Source: Pseudomonas japonica
GTDB lineage: Bacteria > Pseudomonadota > Gammaproteobacteria > Pseudomonadales > Pseudomonadaceae
Length of the DNA stretch: 64,000 bases
Reading direction: 5' to 3'
NCBI RefSeq assembly: GCF_900188455.1
Contig: NZ_FZOL01000011.1
Location: 1-64,000 of the forward strand
A program made the position numbers and the translations under genes. The notes beneath the pieces were generated by a model that did no database searches, was not told the origin of the DNA, and worked only from the letters and a program-made list of their open reading frames with translations. Each line of letters opens with the position of its first letter. Position 1 is the stretch's first letter. Of the stretch, positions 52,766 to 60,919 are shown in pieces.

Positions 52766-52880
52766 CCCCCCCTGTAGGAGCTGGCTTGCCTGCGAAGGAC
52801 CGCACAGCGGTCCCTGATGGCGGTGAAGTCTGGGACCGCTGTGCGGTCCTTCGCAGGCAAGCCAGCTCCTACAGGGGGGG
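52766..52880. repeat. Perfect 49-bp-arm REP doublet
   Basis: The arms 52766-52814 and 52832-52880 are exact inverted copies over 49 bp around a 17-nt loop. They include CTGTAGGAGCTGGCTTGCCT and the inner GGACCGCACAGCGGTCC, itself a palindrome. It is the same class as the doublets at 30861 and 42995, but perfectly conserved. Confidence 0.93.
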
Positions 52881-52972
52881 TGCAGATGAAACGCAGCGCA
52901 GTGCTCCGAAAAACGTTTCAACCGCTTACAATCCCGCCCATTTCGTAGTCAACAAGAAAGGCCCGTCAGCCC

Positions 52973-54136
52973 ATGACGCTCGATCCACCTACCCTGCTGG
53001 TGCTCAGCATCGTGCTCGCCGCGACCGCCTCCGCCTATCTGGCCGTGGAATGGCGCAGTGTGCGCGAATCCTCCCTGCTGTTCTGGAGCGCCGGATTCGC
53101 CACCATCAGCATCGGCTCGACCCTGGCCCTGATGCGCATGAACGGCCTGCTGCTGCTCGGCATCTGGTTCGCCAACGGTTTGCTGGTGACCGCCCACTGG
53201 CTGTTCCTGCTGGGTGTCGCGCGGTTCACCGAGACCCGCCTGTCGCGTGCCTGGTACCTGATCTTCGTGCTCTGGGTCGCGCTGCTGGCGCTGCCCGACG
53301 CGCCCTGGTGGTCGAACGTGATGACCTTCGCCAACTCCGGGCTGGTCGGCGTGCTGGCCCTGCGCGCCAGCCTGCTGCTGCGTCCCCATGGCAATTCGCT
53401 GAGCATCGGCGCCGTGCAGTTGCGTTATGTGATGCTCAGCCATGGCGCCTTCTATTGCATCAAGGCACTGCTCGCGGTGATGCCCGGCGCCCTGCTCGAC
53501 CTGGCTTCGTTCCGCGGCGAGATCATCCAGGTGTCACTGGTCGAAGGTGCCGTGGCGCTGATGCTGATCGCCCTGTCGATGACCGGCAGCGAACGCTACC
53601 GCCGCGAGAAACGCATCGCCCGCCTCGCCGCCCGCGACCCGTTGACCGCCCTGTACAACCGCCGTGCCCTGGAAGTCCGCGCACCGCGCCTGCTGGAAAA
53701 CGTCTCGGCGCAGCAGCCAGGCGCCCTGCTGCTGATCGATATCGACAACTTCAAGCTGGTCAACGACCTCCACGGTCACGCGGCCGGGGACCGTCTGCTG
53801 GTGAGCCTGAGCGAGATGATCCTCGCGAAGATCCCCGAAGACGCGCTGGCCGCGCGCCTGGGCGGCGACGAGTTCCTGATCCTCCTGGGCAATACCTCCC
53901 GGGAGCGCATCGTCGCCCTCGGCAACGCCCTGCGCGAGCAGTTCCAGCAGGAAGCCGTCAGCGCCTTCGACACCCCGGAACCGGTGACCCTGAGCATCGG
54001 CGCCAATCTCTTCGAGCAGCCGCCGGTGAGCCTGGCGGCGCTGATCGAACAGAGCGACGCGGCGCTGTACGAGTCCAAGCGTGGGGGGCGGGACAGCATC
54101 AGGCTGGTGGACCGGACGGCCAGCAACCCGACCTGA
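52973..54136 (+). CDS. Membrane diguanylate cyclase without I-site
   Basis: The 387-residue protein has six or seven membrane helices in the first 200 residues and a C-terminal GGDEF domain with RLGGDEFLILLGNT (GGDEF at 297-301). The position of the RxxD inhibitory site reads PEDA, so product inhibition is probably absent. The membrane part has no recognised sensory motif (possibly a small-ligand or stress sensor). It stands alone between two REP doublets. It should make cyclic di-GMP. Confidence 0.9.
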   Translation: MTLDPPTLLVLSIVLAATASAYLAVEWRSVRESSLLFWSAGFATISIGSTLALMRMNGLLLLGIWFANGLLVTAHWLFLLGVARFTETRLSRAWYLIFVLWVALLALPDAPWWSNVMTFANSGLVGVLALRASLLLRPHGNSLSIGAVQLRYVMLSHGAFYCIKALLAVMPGALLDLASFRGEIIQVSLVEGAVALMLIALSMTGSERYRREKRIARLAARDPLTALYNRRALEVRAPRLLENVSAQQPGALLLIDIDNFKLVNDLHGHAAGDRLLVSLSEMILAKIPEDALAARLGGDEFLILLGNTSRERIVALGNALREQFQQEAVSAFDTPEPVTLSIGANLFEQPPVSLAALIEQSDAALYESKRGGRDSIRLVDRTASNPT

Positions 54137-54251
54137 GGGCCTCATCGCGGGCAATCGGAACGCCGCCCGGCCCGCTCCCACAAGTTTCAGTGTCGCCGCG
54201 AACAGTGTGGGAGCGGGCCGGGCGGCGTTCCGATTGCCCGCGATGAGGCCC
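54137..54251. repeat. REP doublet with 45-bp perfect arms (class GTGGGAGCGGGCC)
   Basis: Arms 54137-54181 and 54207-54251 are exact inverted copies. The outer part carries GGGCCTCATCGCGGGCAAT and the inner part CGGCCCGCTCCCAC. It begins just after the cyclase stop codon and may double as its transcription end. Confidence 0.9.
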
Positions 54252-54280
54252 GCAAGGACAGTGGCTGAACGGCTGGCGGA

Positions 54281-56680
54281 TCAGAAGCGGTACTTGGCCG
54301 TCACCATGTAGTTGCGCGGATCGCCGACGAAGTTGCCGCCCACCGTGGTCATGATGCTGGAGTAGTAGTCGCGGTCGAACACATTGTTGGCATTCAGGCT
54401 CAGCGTCAGGTGCTGGTCGACGTCATAGCTGGCGAACAGGTCGGTCACCGCGTAGCCACCCTGCTCGACCCCCGCGCTGGTGTAGATATCGCTCTGCACA
54501 TGCAGGCCGCCACCCACGCGCCAGCGGCTCAGGTCGCCCGGCAGGCGATAGCTGGTGGCCAGCTTGAACAGGTTCAGCGGCAGGTTGGTGGCGTAGCGCT
54601 CGCCGCTGGACAGGGTGCCGATCGGCGCATAGTCGGAAGACGTCAGGTGCTTGGCGTAGTTGTAGGTATACCCCGCCGAGACCTGCCAGTCCGGCAGTAC
54701 CTCGCCACTCACTTCGAACTCGATCCCGCGGCTGCGCACTTCGCCGGCCGAGGCGTAGCATTCACGACCGCCACAGGCCTGGCTGTCGAGCAGTTGCGGC
54801 AGGTTCTCCAGGTCGATCTGGAACAGCGCCACGCTGGCATTCAGGCGCCCGTCGAAATACTCGCCCTTGAGGCCGATCTCGTAGTTGCTGCCCTCCTGCG
54901 GATCGAGCAGGCCACCACCGGCGGTGCTGTAGTTCTGCGGGTTGAAGATGCGCGTCCAGCTGGCGTAGGCGGTGTAGGTGTCGTTCAGGTCGTAGGTGAA
55001 GCCGACATAGGGGGTGAATTCGCGGGTGGCCTTGTAGTCGTCGTTGCCGGTCCAGTCGCCGGAGTGGGTGGTCACGGAATACTCGTACCAGTCCAGGCGC
55101 CCGCCGGTGGCCAGCTTGAGGCGCTCGCTCAGGCTGAAGCGCGCGGTGAGGTAGACGCTGGACTGCTTGACCTCGCCGTCCCGCGACCAGGCGTAGCTGA
55201 TCGCAGGCTTGGGCACCGCCTTGCCGTCGAAGCTCAGTGGATCGAACTCGTACACCGCACCCAGTGGCCAGCCGCCCGGGCCATCGTCGATGTCCTGGTT
55301 GCGATAGCTGCCGCCCACCACCAGTTCGTGGGTCCGCCCGAACAGGCTGAACGGCCCGCTGGCATAGCCGTCGAAGCTGGTCTGGGTGTTCTCGTAGTGG
55401 TACTTGCCATAGCCGAAGCCGAAGTCCCGCGCCGTCTCGTCGGGGCGATACAGGTAGGAGCCGAACATGTCCATCTGGCTCTTCAGCGCGGTGGCGGCGA
55501 ACTTGCCGGTCCAACCGTTGGCGAAGCGCTGGGTGATGTCGGCGAACACCGTGCTGGTTTCCTTGTCCCAGTACGACCAGCTCGGGCTCATGCGCCGCGA
55601 GCGCGGAATGTCGAGGAAGCTGCCGTCGGGGTTGGTGCCGCGGCCGTTCCAGTCGGCGCCGGGGTTGTTGTCCTGGCTCCAGCTCGCGCCGAGGCTGACC
55701 GTGGTGTCGTCGCCGAGGTCGCCTTCAAGCACGCCGTAGAACAGGTTGCGCCGGCTCTCGTAGTCGTCGATGAACGAGTTCTTGTCCTGCAACGACAGCA
55801 CGGTGCGCCCACGCAGGCTGCCCGTGGCATTCAACGGGCCGCTCAGGTCCAGCTCGCCGCGGTAGTGATCCCAGCTGCCGGCACCGGCAGTGATGCTGCC
55901 CTGGAAGACGCTGGTCGGGCGCTTGCGCACCAGGTTGATCGAGCCGCCCGGGGAGCCGGCGCCCTCCATCAGCCCGGCGGCGCCACGCACCACCTCGACC
56001 CGGTCGTACATCGCCAGCAGGCCGGTGGACAGGCTGGCTTCGTCGTATTGCACGGGAATGCCGTCGACCATCAGGTTGTTCAACTGGAAGCCGCGGGAGT
56101 TGTAGCGCTCGCGCTCACCGCCCCACTTGGTCACGGTCAGGCCGGGGGTGTACTTCACCGCATCGCCCAGGGTGGTCATGGCCTGGTCCTCGATGCGCTG
56201 GCGGCTGACCACGCTGACCGACTGCGGGGTTTCCCGCGGACTCAGGGCCAGCTTGGTGCCGCTGCTCATGCTGCCGGTGGTGTAGGAGCCGCTGTTTTCG
56301 CTGATGGCGCCGAGGTTGCTGGCATTGACGCTGGTGGCACCCAGTTCCACCGCGGCGCTGTCGGCCGCTTCGGGCAGGGACACCAGGTAGCTGCCATCGG
56401 CGGTCTTCTGCACCTTCAGCCGCGTCCCCCGCAGCAGTCGCTGCAGCGCCTGTTCCACACTGAGATCACCGCTCACGCCGGGCGCTTGCAGGCCTTCGGC
56501 GCTGTCGGTGGCAAACAGGATGCGCGCGCCGGTCTGCCCGGCCAGGGCGTTCAGCGCCTGGTCCAGTGGCTGTGCCGGCAGGTTGACGGCGTGCTGCGCC
56601 TCCTGGGCATGCAGGGTCGAAGCCAGGGTGATGCCGGCGGCCAGCAGCGACAGGCGGCGCGAGAATGCGATGGTGCTCAT
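54281..56680 (-). CDS. TonB-dependent siderophore receptor with STN signalling domain (locus 1)
   Basis: The 799-residue receptor has a signal peptide (about 1-25, ASTLHAQ), an STN domain (about 35-105; LPAQPLDQALNALAGQTGA) that talks to the anti-sigma factor, a plug (about 155-275; GGSINLVRKRPTSVF) and a barrel ending in MVTAKYRF. This architecture marks a siderophore transducer (FpvA/FecA class). The ATG at 56680 has GGGGAG upstream. It is third in order after the sigma factor and FecR genes, read leftwards, all in one locus. The siderophore is unknown. Confidence 0.93.
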   Translation of the reverse strand: MSTIAFSRRLSLLAAGITLASTLHAQEAQHAVNLPAQPLDQALNALAGQTGARILFATDSAEGLQAPGVSGDLSVEQALQRLLRGTRLKVQKTADGSYLVSLPEAADSAAVELGATSVNASNLGAISENSGSYTTGSMSSGTKLALSPRETPQSVSVVSRQRIEDQAMTTLGDAVKYTPGLTVTKWGGERERYNSRGFQLNNLMVDGIPVQYDEASLSTGLLAMYDRVEVVRGAAGLMEGAGSPGGSINLVRKRPTSVFQGSITAGAGSWDHYRGELDLSGPLNATGSLRGRTVLSLQDKNSFIDDYESRRNLFYGVLEGDLGDDTTVSLGASWSQDNNPGADWNGRGTNPDGSFLDIPRSRRMSPSWSYWDKETSTVFADITQRFANGWTGKFAATALKSQMDMFGSYLYRPDETARDFGFGYGKYHYENTQTSFDGYASGPFSLFGRTHELVVGGSYRNQDIDDGPGGWPLGAVYEFDPLSFDGKAVPKPAISYAWSRDGEVKQSSVYLTARFSLSERLKLATGGRLDWYEYSVTTHSGDWTGNDDYKATREFTPYVGFTYDLNDTYTAYASWTRIFNPQNYSTAGGGLLDPQEGSNYEIGLKGEYFDGRLNASVALFQIDLENLPQLLDSQACGGRECYASAGEVRSRGIEFEVSGEVLPDWQVSAGYTYNYAKHLTSSDYAPIGTLSSGERYATNLPLNLFKLATSYRLPGDLSRWRVGGGLHVQSDIYTSAGVEQGGYAVTDLFASYDVDQHLTLSLNANNVFDRDYYSSIMTTVGGNFVGDPRNYMVTAKYRF

Positions 56681-56755
56681 TTGACTCCCCAAATGCAGGT
56701 TCGAAAGTGACCTTCACAGGGAGTGGCGAATGGCGGCGGGAAAATGTTGAGGTGT

Positions 56756-56774
56756 GAAATGAAAAATATTCTCT
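56756..56774. promoter_or_regulatory. Fur-like, AT-rich site between fecR and receptor (locus 1)
   Basis: GAAATGAAAAATATTCTCT lies 75 bp before the receptor start and recalls Fur boxes; the corresponding place in locus 2 (60841-60857) has GATTTTCATTCTCATCC. The match is partial, and an ECF-sigma promoter could also lie here. Confidence 0.33.
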
Positions 56775-56780
56775 TTTCCG

Positions 56781-57611
56781 TTAGCGCGCCCGAATCGTAA
56801 CGCTGCCATCGCTTTGCCGCGCCAGACTCAGCGGCAGGATCGCCGGCAGGCCATCGAGCAGCGCCTCCACCGCATCGCTGTCGAACTCGCCGGACAGGCG
56901 CAACTGGCCGACCCGCTCATCGAGCAGACGGATCGGCGCCTGACGGTAGCGTTGCAGGTCGACGATCACCTCGCGCAGCGGCGTACCGTCGAAGCGCAGC
57001 TTGCCCTGCTGCCAGGCGGTGATCCGCGCCGGGTCCACGCTGCCGATCGCGCTGAACTGGCGGGCGTTGGCCAACATCAGTTGCCCGGCCCGCATGCGGC
57101 TGGCGCGGGACGCCTGGCTGGACACTTCCACCTCACCTTCGACCACCGCCACGGCGACCCCGCGGCTGTCGCTGCGCACGTTGAACACCGTGCCGATATC
57201 GCGCACCGACACACCCTGGCTGCGCACAATGAACGGCTGCGGTCCGTGGGCCACGGTGAAGGTCGCTTCGCCTTCGAACAGCTCGAACTGACGGCTGCGC
57301 AGGCGGTGTTCGATACGCAGGTGGCTGGCGCTGTCGAGGATCAGCGAGCTGCCGTCGGCCAGTTGCCGGCTGTCGCGGCTGCCGACCGGGACGCGGATGT
57401 CCTCGCTGTACCAGGACGGATCGAGGAACCACAGCCCCGTCGCCAGCACCAGCAACGACAGGCCGCCGCCCAGCGCTTGCTTGCGCCGGCGCTGGCGCGC
57501 GGTCTGCGCCTTGGCCTCGGCGAGCAGCGCCTCGCGGGACGGCACGCGGTCACGCAGAGCTTGCTCGAAGGGGGTCAGGGCATCACCGGCCGGTTTGTCC
57601 TGCCGGGTCAT
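56781..57611 (-). CDS. FecR-like anti-sigma regulator (locus 1), shortened N-terminus
   Basis: The 276-residue inner-membrane regulator has one membrane helix (about 47-65, GGGLSLLVLATGLWFLD) and a periplasmic FecR domain (about 75-200; GSRDSRQLADGSSLILDSAS, FTVAHGPQPFIVRSQGVSV) with a C-terminal STN-like part. The cytosolic N-terminus lacks the usual DUF4880 pattern (W...RL...WL...P.H..AW) that the FecR at 59878 has, so its sigma contact may differ. The start codon overlaps the sigma gene stop (ATGA). Confidence 0.88.
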   Translation of the reverse strand: MTRQDKPAGDALTPFEQALRDRVPSREALLAEAKAQTARQRRRKQALGGGLSLLVLATGLWFLDPSWYSEDIRVPVGSRDSRQLADGSSLILDSASHLRIEHRLRSRQFELFEGEATFTVAHGPQPFIVRSQGVSVRDIGTVFNVRSDSRGVAVAVVEGEVEVSSQASRASRMRAGQLMLANARQFSAIGSVDPARITAWQQGKLRFDGTPLREVIVDLQRYRQAPIRLLDERVGQLRLSGEFDSDAVEALLDGLPAILPLSLARQSDGSVTIRAR

Positions 57612-58138
57612 TTCGCCAGGGCCCGACGTGCCGGTTCCCAGTCGCGAACGATGGCCTGCATCGCCCGGGAAAAATGCTGGGTGACCATGTTCAGCGAGAT
57701 GCCCAGCTCGGCGGCGATTTCCTTTTGCGGCATGCCATGGATGCGGTGCAGCAGGAACACCTGGCGCGCCCGCGCCGGCAGCGCCTCGACGATCGCCAGC
57801 AGGGCGTGCAGTTGCTGCTCGAAATCGAGGCTGGCGGCGCCGTCCAGGTCGTGGACATGCCAGTCCGGCACCTCGGCGGTGAATTCGATATGGGCGTCCT
57901 GGGTGCGGTCGGCGCGACGACGATCGATGGCCTTGTTGAAGGACACCTTGCGCAGGAAGGCGAACGGCAGCTTCACCGGCTGCTGAGGCGGTTTCTCCAG
58001 CAATTGCACGCACACGTCATGGACCACCTCGCGGGCGAACTGGCTGCCCTGGAAGCGCCGGCGGATATAAGCGACCAGGTCATCGTAGTGCAGGGCCAGG
58101 GCCCCGATCAGCTCGGGATTGGAGGAGGATTCGGACAT
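57608..58138 (-). CDS. FecI-type ECF sigma factor (locus 1)
   Basis: The 176-residue sigma factor of the iron-starvation group has region 2 (about 12-80; YDDLVAYIRRRFQGSQFARE, FLRKVSFNKAIDRRRADR) and region 4 (about 115-165; LPARARQVFLLHRIHGMPQK, IAAELGISLNMVTQHFSRAM). It should direct transcription of the linked receptor when the siderophore is sensed. A consensus-like promoter and a Fur-type palindrome lie just upstream (58154-58200), so iron starvation should induce it. The ATG at 58138 is chosen; an in-frame start at 58171 lies inside the Fur site. Confidence 0.9.
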   Translation of the reverse strand: MSESSSNPELIGALALHYDDLVAYIRRRFQGSQFAREVVHDVCVQLLEKPPQQPVKLPFAFLRKVSFNKAIDRRRADRTQDAHIEFTAEVPDWHVHDLDGAASLDFEQQLHALLAIVEALPARARQVFLLHRIHGMPQKEIAAELGISLNMVTQHFSRAMQAIVRDWEPARRALAK

Positions 58139-58153
58139 GACGGGGACAGACAC

Positions 58154-58200
58154 GCGAATGAAAGTGGTTCGCATTATAGACATGGCGATTTGCTTGCCAA
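58154..58200 (-). promoter_or_regulatory. Sigma70 promoter and Fur-type box of locus 1 sigma gene
   Basis: Read leftwards, TTGGCA (58200-58195), a 16-bp spacer and TATAAT (58178-58173) form a near-consensus promoter. Directly downstream GCGAATGAAAGTGGTTCGC (58154-58172 on the plus strand) is a GCGAA/TTCGC palindrome like Pseudomonas Fur boxes and would cover the transcription start. Confidence 0.68.
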
Positions 58201-58250
58201 GCCGTCAGGGTTGAATATCGGACCACTCGAAACCGTTCCAGGAGAAACCC

Positions 58251-58694
58251 ATGACCGCAGCGCCCGTGTATCTGGATGACCTGAAAGTCGGCGATGTGTT
58301 CGTCAGCGACGGCCATGCGCTGGATGCCGAACAGATCATCGCCTACGCCACGCAGTTCGATCCGCAGCCGTTCCACACCGATCCCGAAGCGGCGCGGGAC
58401 AGCTTCTTCCAGGGTCTGGCCGCCAGCGGCTGGCACACCGCGGCGATCACCATGAAGCTGCTGGTGCGCAGCCTGCCCCTGGCTCGCGGGGTGATCGGCG
58501 CCGGCGGCGAGATCAGTTGGCCGCAGGCGACCCGGCCGGGGGATGTGCTCAAGGTCACCACTACGGTGCTGGAGATCATTCCTTCGCGTTCGAAGCCGGA
58601 CCGGGGGATGGTGGTGGTGCAGTCGTTGACCACCAATCAGCGGGATGAGGTGTGTCAGAAGCTGACCTCGAAAGTGCTGTGTTTTCGGCGGTGA
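58251..58694 (+). CDS. MaoC-family hot-dog dehydratase
   Basis: The 147-residue protein has the MaoC hydratase fold. The catalytic motif D-x4-H is in FDPQPFHTDPEAA (about 38-50), followed by FFQGLAASGWHTAAITMKLL and the strand GGEISWPQATRPGDVL. It would hydrate an enoyl-CoA or a related thioester. It is 112 bp from the divergent sigma gene and overlaps the next acetyltransferase gene (GTGA). Substrate and pathway are unknown. Confidence 0.88.
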   Translation: MTAAPVYLDDLKVGDVFVSDGHALDAEQIIAYATQFDPQPFHTDPEAARDSFFQGLAASGWHTAAITMKLLVRSLPLARGVIGAGGEISWPQATRPGDVLKVTTTVLEIIPSRSKPDRGMVVVQSLTTNQRDEVCQKLTSKVLCFRR

Positions 58695-59185
58695 TCGTCC
58701 TGTGCCCGCTACGGGCTGAACAGTGGCCGCTGTATCGCGACCTGCGCCTGCGGGCGCTGCGGGATGCGCCGGAGGCATTCGGCAGTACCCTTGAGGCGGA
58801 AGCGATGCGCACGGATGACGACTGGGCGCAGCGGGCGATGCGGGCGGCGGCTGGCACCGACGACCAGTCCTGGTTCGCGGTTCATGGCGAGGATGCCTGC
58901 GGCCTGGTCTGGGGCAAGCGGGTTGCCGGCGATACGGTGGAAGTGTTCCAGATGTGGGTCGATCCGCAGGCACGGGGATTGGGTGCCGGACGGCGCTTGC
59001 TCGAAGCGGTCATTGCCTGGGCGCGGGGGCTGGGCGTGACCAGGGTATGCCTGGGCGTGACGGTCGGCGAGTCGGCGGCGGCCCGGCTTTATCGGGGCCA
59101 GGGATTTCGCCCGATCGGCGCACTGGAGCCTTTGCGCAAAGGGTCACCGCTGATGTGCCAGGCCATGGAGTTGAGGCTGGATTGA
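58691..59185 (+). CDS. GNAT-family N-acetyltransferase
   Basis: The 164-residue protein has a GNAT core: VEVFQMWVDPQARGLGAGRR (about 76-95, with the acetyl-CoA loop QARGLGAGR), then VTRVCLGVTVGESAAARLYR and GQGFRPIG. The GTG at 58691 overlaps the MaoC stop (GTGA), which fixes the start and indicates coupling. The target molecule is unknown. Confidence 0.86.
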   Translation: MIVLCPLRAEQWPLYRDLRLRALRDAPEAFGSTLEAEAMRTDDDWAQRAMRAAAGTDDQSWFAVHGEDACGLVWGKRVAGDTVEVFQMWVDPQARGLGAGRRLLEAVIAWARGLGVTRVCLGVTVGESAAARLYRGQGFRPIGALEPLRKGSPLMCQAMELRLD

Positions 59186-59187
59186 CC

Positions 59188-59272
59188 GGCCTCATCGCGG
59201 GCAATGCCCGCTCCCACAAAGTCCGCAGCGACTCCGAACCCTGTGGGAGCGGGCGTTGCCCGCGATGAGGCC
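59188..59272. repeat. REP doublet (class GTGGGAGCGGGCGTTGCCCGC)
   Basis: The 30-bp arms 59188-59217 and 59243-59272 are inverted copies with one mismatch (GGCCTCATCGCGGGCAA/TGCCCGCTCCCAC). It follows the GNAT stop directly and belongs to the same class as the doublet at 54137. Confidence 0.87.
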
Positions 59273-59342
59273 CGATGGAGCACAGCGGATTTCACTGCCT
59301 GGCAACATCTTGTTATCTCCCCCCACTTGAGCCAACAATATA

Positions 59343-59361
59343 GCGAATAATTCTCAATACC
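59343..59361 (+). promoter_or_regulatory. Fur-type box before locus 2 sigma gene
   Basis: GCGAATAATTCTCAATACC resembles the Pseudomonas Fur box pattern GCnAATGATTCTCATTnnC and ends 12 bp before the sigma start. Iron-dependent repression of the sigma gene is expected. Confidence 0.58.
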
Positions 59362-59373
59362 TTGTCCAGGCCC

Positions 59374-59874
59374 ATGTCCCCATCCGACCCCACCGCCCTG
59401 CACCACCTCTTCCAGCAACACAACAGCTGGCTGAACCATTGGCTGCGCACGCGCCTGGGCAATTCCAGCGATGCCGCGGACCTGGCCCAGGACACCTTCG
59501 TCCGCGTCCTCGCCGCGCGCAATGTCGAGGCAATCCGCGAGCCGCGTACCTACCTCAGCGCCATCGCCCGCGCGCTGATGATCGACCGCTTCCGCCGCAA
59601 CGCCGTGGAACAGGCCTATCTCGACGCCCTGGCCCTGCGCCCGGAAGCCGTGGACATCTCCCCGGAAACCCGTCTGTCGATCATCGAGACCCTGACCGCC
59701 ATCGACGCCATGCTCGACGACCTTGGCCCGCGCACCCGCGAGATCTTCCTCGGCGTGCAACTGGAAGGCCTGAGCTACGTGGCGGCGGCCGAACGCTTCG
59801 AGGTATCGGTGACCACGGTGAAGAAGCACATGGTCCGCGCCATCACCCAATGCCTGCTGCTGGCCCAGGGCTGA
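59374..59874 (+). CDS. FecI-type ECF sigma factor (locus 2)
   Basis: The 166-residue sigma factor has region 2 (about 8-70; WLRTRLGNSSDAADLAQDTF, YLSAIARALMIDRFRR) and region 4 (about 105-160; LGPRTREIFLGVQLEGLSYV, RFEVSVTTVKKHMVRAITQC). It clearly belongs to the FecI iron-starvation group and is closer to canonical FecI than the locus 1 factor. A Fur-type box lies just upstream. The start at 59374 is the first ATG; a TTG four codons earlier is possible. FecR follows after 3 bp. Confidence 0.93.
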   Translation: MSPSDPTALHHLFQQHNSWLNHWLRTRLGNSSDAADLAQDTFVRVLAARNVEAIREPRTYLSAIARALMIDRFRRNAVEQAYLDALALRPEAVDISPETRLSIIETLTAIDAMLDDLGPRTREIFLGVQLEGLSYVAAAERFEVSVTTVKKHMVRAITQCLLLAQG

Positions 59875-59877
59875 ACC

Positions 59878-60816
59878 ATGCTCGACCGCGAAGTGCTCGA
59901 AGCCGCCGCCACCTGGTACGTCAACCTGAGCGCCGATCCGGCCTGCGAGGACGAGCGCAAGGCCTGGCGCCTCTGGCTGGCGCAGGATGCGCGACACGCC
60001 GAAGCCTGGATTCAGGTGGAACAGCTGCAACAGCGCCTGGCCCTGCTCTCCCCGCACACCGCCCTGCCCGCCCTGGCCGATGTCCGCGCCCGCCGCCGCG
60101 CGGTGAACAAGATGCTCGGCCTGCTGCTCATGGCCGGTGCTGGCGGCGCCAGTCTGCTGGCGATCGAGCCGCTGTCCTCGCGCATGGCCCAGTACCGCAC
60201 GGGCAAGGGCGAACGCCACGAGCTGCGGCTGGCCGACGGCAGCCTGATGATCCTCAACACCGACAGCGCGGTGGACGTGCACTACGGCAACGATCTGCGG
60301 GAAATCCGCCTGCACCACGGCGAACTGCTGTTGCAGAGCGCCAGCGACCCGGCACGTCGCCCACTGCTGGTGCACTCGGCGCAAGGCAGCGTGCGCGCCC
60401 TCGGTACCCGCTTCAGCGTGTTCAGCCATGAAGGGCGCAGCGAAGTGCGGGTGTTCGAACACGCGGTAGAGGTGCGTGCCGCGGCCAACCCCAATACCGC
60501 GCTGCGCGTCGAAGCCGGGCAACAGGCCAGCTTCGACGCGCAGCGCATCGCCCCCGCCAGCCCCCTGGACGACGCCAGCGACGCCTGGACCCGCGGCATG
60601 CTCATGGCCCTCGACTGGCCGCTGAGCCGCCTGGTCCGCGAACTGGCCCGCTACCGTCCGGGCTACCTGGCGTGCAGCGAGGCGGTGGCAAACCTGCGGG
60701 TGACCGGCGCCTTCCGCCTCGACGACACCGACACGGTGCTGGAAAACCTCGCCACCGCCCTGCCCGTGCGCGTACAGGCCCTGACCCGCTACTGGGTGCG
60801 CATCGACGCGGCGTGA
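59878..60816 (+). CDS. FecR-type anti-sigma regulator (locus 2)
   Basis: The 312-residue regulator has a cytosolic DUF4880 domain (about 8-50; AATWYVNLSADPACEDERKA, WRLWLAQDARHAEAW), a membrane helix near 78-96 and a periplasmic FecR domain (about 110-205; ERHELRLADGSLMILNTDSA, SVRALGTRFSVFSHE). The C-terminal STN-like segment (about 245-312) should contact the receptor's signalling domain. It starts 3 bp after the sigma gene. Confidence 0.93.
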   Translation: MLDREVLEAAATWYVNLSADPACEDERKAWRLWLAQDARHAEAWIQVEQLQQRLALLSPHTALPALADVRARRRAVNKMLGLLLMAGAGGASLLAIEPLSSRMAQYRTGKGERHELRLADGSLMILNTDSAVDVHYGNDLREIRLHHGELLLQSASDPARRPLLVHSAQGSVRALGTRFSVFSHEGRSEVRVFEHAVEVRAAANPNTALRVEAGQQASFDAQRIAPASPLDDASDAWTRGMLMALDWPLSRLVRELARYRPGYLACSEAVANLRVTGAFRLDDTDTVLENLATALPVRVQALTRYWVRIDAA

Positions 60817-60840
60817 AAAAACTTTCCGTCAGGGGTTTCC

Positions 60841-60857
60841 GATTTTCATTCTCATCC
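60841..60857 (+). promoter_or_regulatory. Fur-like site between fecR and receptor (locus 2)
   Basis: GATTTTCATTCTCATCC lies 63 bp before the receptor start and is similar to Fur-box halves; see the counterpart at 56756. It could overlap the promoter used by the cognate ECF sigma factor. The assignment is weak. Confidence 0.33.
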
Positions 60858-60919
60858 GGCCAAGCACTGAAGCGGCGATCACTGCCGCACATTTGCCACG
60901 CCAACCGAAGGAAATCCGC

